From Pseudomonadales bacterium (GTDB taxonomy: Bacteria > Pseudomonadota > Gammaproteobacteria > Pseudomonadales > Azotimanducaceae), in contig JACKNX010000001.1 of NCBI GenBank assembly GCA_024234635.1, positions 1-64,000 of the forward strand: a stretch of 64,000 nt of DNA, given 5' to 3'. The stretch's first letter is position 1, and each line of letters begins with the position of its first letter. Below, piece by piece: positions 23,944 through 32,496 of this stretch. Below the pieces are notes generated by a model. That model saw only the letters and a list, made by a program, of their open reading frames with translations. It was not told where the DNA came from and did no database searches. The position numbers were made by a program, and so were the translations under genes.

Positions 23944-26900
23944 TCAAGGCGTGCTGCTCGATCGCTCGCCGGTAATGCTGCCGAACGCCTGGCAGCTGGT
24001 GCCATCCGCCGCCGTACGCAGGCCTGAATAGCCACCCGAGAAGGAATCCGACGCCGGGTTATAGGAGGTATCCATGCTGAATGCACCCACCGCATCCATC
24101 AGACCGAAGGCGCCATTCGGCATCAGCACACCGGACAGCGTGGTGCCGGCCGGATCACCGAATCCGGCGAAGACCTGGTTGCCCACCATCGTGAAATCGG
24201 CTTCCACGGTGTGGGCCACTTCCGCTTCACACAAGCCGGTGGCGCCTGGCACCTCGCTGCCGGAGGACGGCGTGACGGTAATGGACCAGCGTCCACGCAG
24301 GTCCGCCACCGCCACGTCACACGCATCGCCCAGCAGATCGCCATCCGAATCCAGCTGGTCGGCGTTGAAGACGATGAGGCAGTTGTCCAGGGCATCGGCC
24401 ACGCCGTCTCCGTCACGGTCCTGTACCGGGCCGATGTTCGGATCGAACGGCGCCGGGTCCTGTGCGTCGGGAACACCGTCGTTGTCATCATCGTCGTCCA
24501 CATCATCGGCAATGCCGTCGCCATCGAAGTCACTCGGCGTCGCCACGGAGCGCGTGGGATCGAACGGATAGGCGTCGTCGCTGTCAGCAACGCCATCGCC
24601 ATCGTCATCCAGGTCCGCGTTGTCACCCGTACCGTCGCCGTCGAAGTCCGCCCACTCAGTGGCATCACCCGGAAACGCATCACGAACGTCCGCCACGCCA
24701 TCGCCATCGGTATCCGGCGGCACTGGCGGCTGGTAGTCGAACACGGTTTTGACCTCGTCGAGTGCCGGCAGGTTCAGTCCCGCCTCACGATGTCGCGAGC
24801 CAGCCGGCGTCAAGCGACCGATGCGCACCTGGGCAACACCACTGACGGGATCCTCCACGACTGCCAGGAACACGTGCGGCGTCTCCCCGTCGTCCTCGAA
24901 CTGACGACGAATCAGCTCCGGGATGTCGAAACGCAGGGCTGACAAACCCGTGGACAGGGGATCGACCAGCGACCAGCCGACGGTCAACGGCGTGCCGTCC
25001 GCCTGGGTGATGACAACAAACTGCCCCGTAACATCGGTGGAACCGAAGCTCACCTCACCGGCAGTGGCGTTGGCCCCCGCGTGAAGGAACGCGAGCACGG
25101 TACCTGCGCCGCCGGGTGTCGCCGCCACGGGAATGCCACGCGCTACACCGGCGGTGGTCTGGCCGGCAGGGATGATCAGATCGGCGAAGGTATGCGCGAA
25201 CGCCGGCAGACCCGCCGCATCGACACCGCCCGTGGGCACTCCATTCAGACAGCCAACGCCCGTGGACGCATCGAGCGCACCACACGCGATCGCCCAGCTC
25301 GCCTGCTGGCTGACCGCTTCGATGGCAAGGCTGCGGGACGCCGCCTCGGCAAAGACAGCCGTGACGTCCTCGAACCCGCTGTCCACCCAGCGACGATCAA
25401 CCAGGTACGCCATGGGCTGGTCGGCGATACCGCTGGCAAACACGTTCACCAGCCAGCGCTCCACTACCCTGCCACCCGTATCCCGACGCACCACCTCCGC
25501 CTGCTCCGCGCTGGCCGCTGTCACCTCGAGTTGCTCGCGGGCCGGTACCCAGCCACTTGTGGTCAACATCAGATGCACGTCGTCAGGACCGGCGGTTTGC
25601 CACTGGTCCGTATCGGCGCGCCAGAGGAAATGTTCCTGACCGGTGGTATTCACGACGCTGTATTCGAAACGGGGAACGGTGACTCCGGTGACCGAGTCCG
25701 TGCCGTCGTGGGTTGCCAGGGAGACGAAGCCGCCATCCGCACCGGCGGCATCCAGGACCGCCGCGGCATTGGCGGCCGGCATGGGTGACAGTGTGACGTC
25801 ATGCTGCACAGTACACCGCACTGCCGTGGTGCCATCCGCGGCGCCGACAGTGCGCTCGTCCAGAACGCGACCGGTAATTTCTCCACTCGAGCGCACGAGA
25901 CGCCCCTGCAGCGTGACAATCTGATGCACGGAAGTGCCGTCTGCCAGCGGCCAGTCAGCGACGACACGGCTGGCAACGTCGCCCAGCACGGAGACCGCAC
26001 CATCGGCGACACGAGACCCGACGATCCGACCGCCCAGTCGACTGAAGCGAACCTGGCTGCCCGTCTGCTCCAGGACAACCACTCCGGCTTCACGTTCGAG
26101 CAGCGACTCCGTGCAGGCCCGGCGGGCCGTCGCGGCCCAGGCATCCGACGCCACATCACGGGTGGTGCCGGAGAGTATCAGTCCGACACGGTAGAAACCG
26201 GCGACCTCTGGCGGATCGTCACAGAGATTGCCAATGCCATCGCCGTCCGCATCACGCTGGTCGCCATTGGCCACCGTGGGACAGTTGTCCAGCCCGTCGT
26301 GCACGCCATCGTGATCCGAATCGCGCAGCAGGGGATTGGTACCCCGGGCGGCTTCCTCGACATCGGACACCGTGTCACCGTCGTCATCCATGTCCGCCCG
26401 ATCGCCTACGCCGTCGCCATCGGTATCGCGGCTTTCCAGCGCATTCCGCGGGAACGCATCCTGGGCATCGGCGACACCGTCGTTGTCGTCATCGGGATCG
26501 CAGGCATCGCCAAGGCCGTCCGAGTCGGTATCGCGCTGCGGCCCCGCCACCAGCGGGCAGTTGTCCACGTTGTCACCGAAGCCGTCACGATCCGTATCGG
26601 CGGATTCACCGGCATCGAAGGGGAATGCATCCAACGCGTCCGCAACGCCGTCGTCGTCATCGTCCGTATCGGCAACATCGCCGATGCCGTCCTGGTCGCT
26701 GTCGCGGAATTCCTGCGCATTCAGCGGGAAGGCGTCCTGCGTATCGTCGTACCCATCGTTGTCGTCATCGGTATCCGCGACGAGCCCGCCGTTGTCCGCA
26801 AGACCGTCACCGTCCGTGTCCACGTACTGCAGGGCCGGAACATCGGCGTCCGCGTCGTCAGGATCCTGGCCTGCCGGCCAGCCGTCACCATCCGCATCGG

Positions 26901-28866
26901 AGAAGCTGGAGGCCTGCGGATCGAGCGGAAATGCGTCATCGACGTCAGCCACGCCATCGCCGTCGTCGTCGCTGTCGCAGGCATTGCCGAGGCCATCACC
27001 ATCGGTGTCCACCTGGTTCGCATTCGCGCGGAACCGGCAGTTGTCCGCATTGTTGCCCACGCCGTCGCCATCGCTGTCGAGCGTTTCCGCTGGATCCTCC
27101 GGTAACGCATCCCGCCCATCCTTGACGCCGTCGTCGTCACTGTCGGGATCGCGTGGATCCGGATCGTTGACGTCCGCGAGTCCATCACCGTCCGCATCCG
27201 CATCGAGATTGTCACCAACGCCGTCGCCATCGAAGTCCGCGCTTTCCGAGGGATCGAACGGAAAGGCATCACCATCGGGCACACGGTTGGCGCGCGTATT
27301 CAGAACTCCGTCACCACCGCTGTGGTTGGGCACGCCATCGCCGTCGATGTCATCGTCGCGCAGGTCGCCAAACCCGTCGCCGTCGCTGTCCGAGGTCTCC
27401 GACGGGTCGAGCGGCAGGCCATCGAGGCTGTCGTTCACGCCATCGTTGTCGTCATCTTCGTCGGTGCCATCGCCCACGCCGTCGCCATCCGTATCCACAA
27501 AGGCAAAGCCGGGGCTTGCCGCATCGGTATCATCCGGGTCCTGTTCGGCCGGCCAGCCGTCGCCATCCTCGTCGGTGGCATCACTGCGCGCGGCATCGAG
27601 CGGAAAGTCGTCCGCCGAATCGTCAACGCCGTCACCGTCGTCATCGGTATCCGCGTGATTGCCCGTACCGTCGCCGTCCGTGTCCGCACTCTCTGATGCA
27701 TCGAGCGGAAATGCATCGGCAACGTCCACCACACCGTCGTTGTCATCGTCGTTGTCCGCATTGTTACCCACGCCGTCACCATCGGTATCCACCGATTCGG
27801 TTGGGTCGTTGGGGAACGCGTCGCGCACGTTGAGTACCCCGTCGCGATCCCTGTCCGTATCGACTACCGCAGGCCTGGCGTCGGCGTCGATGGTGCCGTC
27901 CGCGAGATCCGAGGTGTCGCTGGTGGTGCCGGTTTCTCCCGTCTCGGCGTCCAGCAGTTCCTCGGTCTGCTGCACGGTTTTGTTGGTACCCGGAACCATC
28001 AGATGGGAGGGATCAGTTTCCACGATCACCGCCGCGTCGTCCGCGTCGTAGCCGCCGGCAGGCGCGTTTTCGGAGTTGGTACCGTCTATGTCGCCGTCGC
28101 TGAGGTCATCCGCCAGTCCGGCGAGCACGCCGCCGATGGTGGCGCCTTCGGTATTGCGCTGGATCTCGAACACCACCGCCGCCACGCCGGACACCGCTGT
28201 GCGGTAGGCAGCCACGCGCGCCTGCTCCTCGGGTGTGTCCGTGGCGTCCGTGATGAGCGGCGGCGTGGTGAAAATATCGATGGCCTCATCCATGCCGAAG
28301 CCGAACGTGGAAGTCACCTCCGTCGCGGCAACGCGCAGTTCGGCGAGGAGTTCTTCCGTCGTGAAGCTGCCGGCATCGTCCAGCTTGGCAACCGCGAGGT
28401 CCACCGCCATGGTGGTGAGAGGTGTGGCGTAGACATCGCCGCTGAGCGCACTGACGGGCACCACGGTCTTCACCGCCGCAATGATCGGCGCCTCGCCGGT
28501 CGTGAGGTCGATGGTATCCGCGTCGGCGGTCACCTCAATGAGCAAGGGGCCGGTTTCACTCTCCGCAATTTCCAGACCGGAAAGCGCGGCACGCGCATTG
28601 GTCTCGCCCTCATCGAGCAGCGCACCGCGCAATCCGGAAGCGGCCGTGTCGACGCGGTACACCGACACCGCCGCGCCCGCCATCGGGCCGTCGACCGGGG
28701 AACCGCTGATACCGAGAATGGGCGGGGCATCGTTGCCCGCATCCGGTACGCCCGTGGCGCCGCCACCGCCATCACCACAGGCACCTAGCACCGTGGTCAG
28801 GAGAAACAGGCAGGCAGTGACGGAAATCTGACGTCCACGGCCATCGATCCAGAAGTCCTTGTACAT
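23944..28866 (-). CDS. Giant lipoprotein with arrays of thrombospondin type 3 calcium-binding repeats
   Basis: This 1640-residue exported lipoprotein has a signal peptide MYKDFWIDGRGRQISVTACL and lipobox LGAC with Cys30. The ATG at 28866 is preferred because GAGGGAAGCGCAT precedes it. Residues about 40-330 are a beta-rich region opening GSPVDGPMAGAAVSVYRVD, like carboxypeptidase-regulatory/Ig-like folds. Residues about 333-887 hold a long array of thrombospondin type 3 units (DTDGDGVGNNADN, DDDNDGVVDVADAFPLD and variants), and a second short array lies near 1383-1519. Between them is an unassigned 500-residue region, and the C-terminal 120 residues form another beta-rich module with paired cysteines. 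The repeats should bind many calcium ions and stiffen the protein outside the outer membrane. Adhesion or surface-layer roles are inference. It is monocistronic. Confidence 0.85.
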   Translation of the reverse strand: MYKDFWIDGRGRQISVTACLFLLTTVLGACGDGGGGATGVPDAGNDAPPILGISGSPVDGPMAGAAVSVYRVDTAASGLRGALLDEGETNARAALSGLEIAESETGPLLIEVTADADTIDLTTGEAPIIAAVKTVVPVSALSGDVYATPLTTMAVDLAVAKLDDAGSFTTEELLAELRVAATEVTSTFGFGMDEAIDIFTTPPLITDATDTPEEQARVAAYRTAVSGVAAVVFEIQRNTEGATIGGVLAGLADDLSDGDIDGTNSENAPAGGYDADDAAVIVETDPSHLMVPGTNKTVQQTEELLDAETGETGTTSDTSDLADGTIDADARPAVVDTDRDRDGVLNVRDAFPNDPTESVDTDGDGVGNNADNDDDNDGVVDVADAFPLDASESADTDGDGTGNHADTDDDGDGVDDSADDFPLDAARSDATDEDGDGWPAEQDPDDTDAASPGFAFVDTDGDGVGDGTDEDDDNDGVNDSLDGLPLDPSETSDSDGDGFGDLRDDDIDGDGVPNHSGGDGVLNTRANRVPDGDAFPFDPSESADFDGDGVGDNLDADADGDGLADVNDPDPRDPDSDDDGVKDGRDALPEDPAETLDSDGDGVGNNADNCRFRANANQVDTDGDGLGNACDSDDDGDGVADVDDAFPLDPQASSFSDADGDGWPAGQDPDDADADVPALQYVDTDGDGLADNGGLVADTDDDNDGYDDTQDAFPLNAQEFRDSDQDGIGDVADTDDDDDGVADALDAFPFDAGESADTDRDGFGDNVDNCPLVAGPQRDTDSDGLGDACDPDDDNDGVADAQDAFPRNALESRDTDGDGVGDRADMDDDGDTVSDVEEAARGTNPLLRDSDHDGVHDGLDNCPTVANGDQRDADGDGIGNLCDDPPEVAGFYRVGLILSGTTRDVASDAWAATARRACTESLLEREAGVVVLEQTGSQVRFSRLGGRIVGSRVADGAVSVLGDVASRVVADWPLADGTSVHQIVTLQGRLVRSSGEITGRVLDERTVGAADGTTAVRCTVQHDVTLSPMPAANAAAVLDAAGADGGFVSLATHDGTDSVTGVTVPRFEYSVVNTTGQEHFLWRADTDQWQTAGPDDVHLMLTTSGWVPAREQLEVTAASAEQAEVVRRDTGGRVVERWLVNVFASGIADQPMAYLVDRRWVDSGFEDVTAVFAEAASRSLAIEAVSQQASWAIACGALDASTGVGCLNGVPTGGVDAAGLPAFAHTFADLIIPAGQTTAGVARGIPVAATPGGAGTVLAFLHAGANATAGEVSFGSTDVTGQFVVITQADGTPLTVGWSLVDPLSTGLSALRFDIPELIRRQFEDDGETPHVFLAVVEDPVSGVAQVRIGRLTPAGSRHREAGLNLPALDEVKTVFDYQPPVPPDTDGDGVADVRDAFPGDATEWADFDGDGTGDNADLDDDGDGVADSDDAYPFDPTRSVATPSDFDGDGIADDVDDDDDNDGVPDAQDPAPFDPNIGPVQDRDGDGVADALDNCLIVFNADQLDSDGDLLGDACDVAVADLRGRWSITVTPSSGSEVPGATGLCEAEVAHTVEADFTMVGNQVFAGFGDPAGTTLSGVLMPNGAFGLMDAVGAFSMDTSYNPASDSFSGGYSGLRTAADGTSCQAFGSITGERSSSTP

Positions 28867-29053
28867 ATGCGCTTCCCTCGCGTCGATACTGAACATATGG
28901 AACGTAGCTTTCGACTTCGCCATGTCCATCGAATTCGGCAGAAAACGCGAGGAAAAACACGATTAAACTCCTACTGACAGGAATACGAACGTTATTTACC
29001 ACATAGGCATGTAGTGCACCGGAACGGCGCCAAAACGGGCGGCGGACGACCGC

Positions 29054-29069
29054 CTACAGGACCCTGTAG
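29054..29069. promoter_or_regulatory. Inverted repeat in the divergent promoter region of the lipoprotein and E1 genes
   Basis: CTACAGG-AC-CCTGTAG is a perfect 7-bp dyad with a two-base spacer, placed 188 bp from the lipoprotein start and 200 bp from the E1 alpha start. It may be an operator. No cognate regulator gene is adjacent. Confidence 0.35.
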
Positions 29070-29268
29070 GGTCGATTCCGCTATCGCGTTGGAACCCAAC
29101 CCCGCGCGCACCGTCAAACGCTTGTCACATGGTGAAGTTTCCGTTTCAGTCGGTGTTTCCGCAGGCGCACCCACGCAACACGCCTGAGGCGCCCTTCAGC
29201 AACTACGGATGGCGGTACGCACTGACAACGTCCAAGCTGGTGATCTGTATGCTCCCAGGGGGATTGCT

Positions 29269-30378
29269 GTGAGTCGCGTGACCGGGTTTGCCATTGAGCA
29301 CACCGCAATTCTCGACGCGGACGGCAGGCTCCTGCAGCCGTTGCCGGCCTGGTGCGCGGATCCCGCAGCGCTGGTCGAGCTTTATCGCTGGATGGTGCTC
29401 ACGCGCACCTTCGACACCACAGCCATTGCATTGCACCGAACGGGGCGTCTCGGCACCTACGCGTCGTCGCGGGGCCAGGAAGCCATTGCCATTGGCGTGG
29501 GGCACGCCATGCATCCCGATGACGTGCTGCTGCCTTCCTTCCGCGAACATGGCGCCCAGCTGCTGCGCGGCGTGCTCCCAGAGGAGTTGTTGCTCTACTG
29601 GGGCGGCGATGAGCGCGGCTCCAACTACAGCGCGCCCGCGTGCCGTCAGGATTTTCCGGTCAGCATCACCGTGGGTGGCCACGCATCCCACGCAACGGGT
29701 GTGGCGCTCGCCTTCAAACTGCGCGGCGAAGCGCGCGCGGCTGTGTGCCTGTTCGGCGACGGCGCCACCTCGAAAGGTGACGTCTACGAGGCAATGAACT
29801 TTGCGGGCGTACAGCAGCTTCCAGTGGTGTTCGTGGTTTCGAACAATGCCTGGGCGCTGTCGACGCCACGTGCCGAGCAATCCGCTGGCATGACGATCGC
29901 CCAGAAAGCCATCGCGGCGGGATTCACCGGAGAACAGGTGGACGGCAACGATGTCATCGCCGTACGCACACGGGTGGGTGAAGCCATTGACCGTGCCCGC
30001 AGCGGCAACGGCCCGCACTTCCTCGAATGCCTCACCTACCGCATGAGCGATCACACCACGGTGGACGACGCCAGCCGCTATCGGAATCCCGAAGAAGTGG
30101 AGCCATGGGAGGCGCGTGACCCACTCAGCCGTTTACGCGCCTACCTCGTCGGCAACGGCGCCTGGGACGAGGCGCGGGACGACACCCTCAGGGCGTCCTG
30201 CGCGGCCACCATCGACACGGCCGTACAGGCGTACCTGGATACACCGCCGCAACCGCCGGAAACCCTGTTCGATTTTCTGTTCGAAGCACCGCCCCAGGCG
30301 TTGCGGGAGCAGCGACGCACGATGCTCGATGCGGTGAAAGCAGCGCAAGCGCGCGCGGAAGCTTCCGGCAATGTCTGA
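29269..30378 (+). CDS. 2-oxoacid dehydrogenase E1 component, alpha subunit (branched-chain or pyruvate type)
   Basis: This thiamine-diphosphate-dependent decarboxylase subunit has 369 residues from the GTG at 29269, chosen for the CAGGGGGATTGCT leader (an ATG at 29209 is also in frame). The ThDP motif runs from GDGATSKGDVYEAMNFAG to SNN (about residues 163-193). The phosphorylation-loop-like YRMSDHTTVDDASRYR follows. Sequence features (SSRGQEAIAIGVGHAM, FREHGAQLLRGV) fit the branched-chain 2-oxoacid/pyruvate E1 alpha family of the heterotetrameric type. The beta subunit gene overlaps by eight bases. E2 and E3 are not in the window, so the complex must borrow them. Confidence 0.9.
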   Translation: MSRVTGFAIEHTAILDADGRLLQPLPAWCADPAALVELYRWMVLTRTFDTTAIALHRTGRLGTYASSRGQEAIAIGVGHAMHPDDVLLPSFREHGAQLLRGVLPEELLLYWGGDERGSNYSAPACRQDFPVSITVGGHASHATGVALAFKLRGEARAAVCLFGDGATSKGDVYEAMNFAGVQQLPVVFVVSNNAWALSTPRAEQSAGMTIAQKAIAAGFTGEQVDGNDVIAVRTRVGEAIDRARSGNGPHFLECLTYRMSDHTTVDDASRYRNPEEVEPWEARDPLSRLRAYLVGNGAWDEARDDTLRASCAATIDTAVQAYLDTPPQPPETLFDFLFEAPPQALREQRRTMLDAVKAAQARAEASGNV

Positions 30379-31351
30379 ATTCACGCTCGTCGGCGCCATC
30401 AATGCCGCGCTCAGATACGCGATGGCCCACGATCCGCGCGTGGTGGTCTTTGGGGAGGATGTGGGCCCGCTGGGCGGGGTATTCCGTGCCACTGACGGGC
30501 TCTACCAGGCATTCGGCGCGCAGCGTGTCATCAACATGCCACTTGCCGAAGCCCTGATCGCCGGCGTGGCTGTTGGTCTCGCCGCGCAGGGCATGCGGCC
30601 GGTGGCCGAGATCCAGTTCATGGGCTTCATCTACCCCGCCATCGATCAGCTGATCAACCACGCCGCGCGCATGCGCATCCGCACCCGCGGGCGCCTGAGT
30701 TGCCCAATGGTGCTGCGCGCACCTTATGGCGGCGGCGTGCACGCACCTGAACATCACTCGGAAAGCATGGAGGCGATGTTCGCGCACATTCCCGGACTGC
30801 GCGTAGTGGTACCTTCTTCACCCCGACGTGCCTACGGCCTGCTGCTGGCCGCCATCGAAGATCCCGATCCCGTTGTGTTCCTGGAACCAAAACGCCTGTA
30901 CCGCGCGGCCAAAGAAGTCTTCGAGGACGATGGTGCGCCGCTGCCACTGGACCGATGCGAGGTGGTGCGCTCCGGCACCGATGTCAGCCTCATCACCTGG
31001 GGAGCCATGATGCGGGAAACCCAGCAGGCCGCCGATACGCTGGCAGCGGAAGGGATCACAGCCGAAGTCATCGACGTGGCCACTCTGAAGCCGCTGGATG
31101 CCGCGACCATTCAAGGATCGCTGGAGAAGACCGGTCGCGCGGTGATCGTGCATGAAGCGCCACTCACCGCGGGCTTCGGTGCCGAAATTGTCGCCACCAT
31201 TGCCGGCGGCGCGTTGTACAGCCTGCGGGCACCGGTTCTGCGCGTCACCGGCTTTGACACCGTGATGCCACTACCGCGCCTCGAAACCCACTACATGCCG
31301 AGCGTGCACCGCATTGTCGAAGCGGCGCGCACCACGGTGTGCAGCGAATGA
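30371..31351 (+). CDS. 2-oxoacid dehydrogenase E1 component, beta subunit
   Basis: This 326-residue transketolase-like beta subunit partners with E1 alpha. It shows FGEDVG and the ThDP-site glutamate in this loop, INMPLAEALIAGVAVGLAAQG, MRPVAEIQFMGFIYPAIDQL, the conserved APYGGGVHAPEHHSES and the C-terminal domain starting VSLITWGAMM. VFLEPKRLYR is typical of branched-chain-type E1 beta. It overlaps E1 alpha by eight bases and is followed 31 bp later by an amino acid dehydrogenase gene. The predicted flow is amino acid to 2-oxo acid to acyl-CoA. Valine, leucine, isoleucine or an aromatic amino acid are the likely substrates (inference from the neighbour). Confidence 0.92.
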   Translation: MSEFTLVGAINAALRYAMAHDPRVVVFGEDVGPLGGVFRATDGLYQAFGAQRVINMPLAEALIAGVAVGLAAQGMRPVAEIQFMGFIYPAIDQLINHAARMRIRTRGRLSCPMVLRAPYGGGVHAPEHHSESMEAMFAHIPGLRVVVPSSPRRAYGLLLAAIEDPDPVVFLEPKRLYRAAKEVFEDDGAPLPLDRCEVVRSGTDVSLITWGAMMRETQQAADTLAAEGITAEVIDVATLKPLDAATIQGSLEKTGRAVIVHEAPLTAGFGAEIVATIAGGALYSLRAPVLRVTGFDTVMPLPRLETHYMPSVHRIVEAARTTVCSE

Positions 31352-31382
31352 TTGCCGACAGGTTCGGCAGGGAGAATCGACC

Positions 31383-32492
31383 ATGACCGATGCCTCACGG
31401 AGCACCCCGTTCGCCGACGCGCTCGGCCCCGAGAAGATCGTGCGGCTGCACGATGGCGCCTGCGGACTCAACGCCATACTCGTCATCGACAACACGGCTG
31501 TCGGGCCGAGCCTCGGCGGCGTGCGCATGACGCTCGATGGCAGTGAAGAGGAATGTTTTCGCCTGGCGCGCGCCATGACCCTGAAAAACGCCATGGCGGG
31601 CCTCGCGCACGGCGGCGGCAAATCCATCATCCTCGCCGACCCCGCGTTGCCAGCGGACGGGAAGCGACGCCTGTTACTGGCCTTCGCCCGGGCCATCCGC
31701 GACATACGTGACTACATTCCCGGGCCTGACATGGGCACCAACGAAACCGCGATGGCGCTCATCCGCAACCAGATCGGGCGGGCGGCCGGTCTGCCGCGGG
31801 AAGTGGGCGGCATACCGCTGGATGAAATCGGCGCAACCGGTTTTGGCCTGTGTGTGGCCCTGGAAGCCGCGCAGGCGCACAGCGGCGTCAACCTCGCCGG
31901 CGCGCGCGTGGTGATCCAGGGCTTCGGCTCGGTGGGCAGGCACGCCGCGCGGTTTCTCAGCCAGCGTGGCGCGACCATCGTCGGTGTCAGCGACAGCGTT
32001 GGCGCCCGCGCCGTAGCGGACGGCTTCGATCTCGAGCAGCTCATCGCGTGGAAAGATGCAGGCCACAGCGTGACCACGTTCGCGCAGGGAACCGCCATCG
32101 ACGAAGCGACACTGCTGGCAACGGAGTGCGACATCTGGATTCCCGCCGCCAGACCGGACGTGATCACCGCCGCCAGCGCAACAACCATGCGCACGCACAT
32201 CATCGCACAGGGCGCCAACATTCCCGCTACGGCGGAAGCCGAAGCCCTGCTGGCACGCCAGGGCGTTCTGGTACTGCCGGATTTTGTCGCCAATGCGGGC
32301 GGCGTCATCTGCGCCGCTGTCGAATACGCGCACGGCAGTCAGGCACAGGCGCTGGCAACCATCGACGAACGAATCCGCACCAATGTCCAGGCAATGCTCG
32401 ACCGGGTGCGGCAGAACCATGAACTGCCCCGCGAAGCCGCGTTTGCCATCGCCCGGGAACGGGTGCAGAGGGCGATGCAGTGGCGCGATTGA
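31383..32492 (+). CDS. Leu/Phe/Val/Glu-family amino acid dehydrogenase
   Basis: This 369-residue NAD(P)-dependent oxidative deaminase has catalytic residues Lys68 (MTLKNAMAG), Lys80 (AHGGGKSII) and Asp116 (GPDMGTNE). The nucleotide-binding loop is IQGFGSVGRHAARFL. The short length and the DNTAVGPSLGGVRM opening fit the leucine/phenylalanine dehydrogenase side of the family better than hexameric glutamate dehydrogenase. The start at 31383 is set by CAGGGAGAATCGACC. It shares the transcript with E1 alpha and beta, so its 2-oxo acid product is probably their substrate. The gene ends four bases before the convergent porin gene. Confidence 0.88.
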   Translation: MTDASRSTPFADALGPEKIVRLHDGACGLNAILVIDNTAVGPSLGGVRMTLDGSEEECFRLARAMTLKNAMAGLAHGGGKSIILADPALPADGKRRLLLAFARAIRDIRDYIPGPDMGTNETAMALIRNQIGRAAGLPREVGGIPLDEIGATGFGLCVALEAAQAHSGVNLAGARVVIQGFGSVGRHAARFLSQRGATIVGVSDSVGARAVADGFDLEQLIAWKDAGHSVTTFAQGTAIDEATLLATECDIWIPAARPDVITAASATTMRTHIIAQGANIPATAEAEALLARQGVLVLPDFVANAGGVICAAVEYAHGSQAQALATIDERIRTNVQAMLDRVRQNHELPREAAFAIARERVQRAMQWRD

Positions 32493-32496
32493 AACG

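Noticed and set aside
25801..27658. Repetitive plus-strand open frames and CRISPR-like periodic sequence
   Set aside because: The periodicity comes from codons of thrombospondin type 3 repeats in the minus-strand gene; units are variable and in frame, with no spacer-repeat structure.
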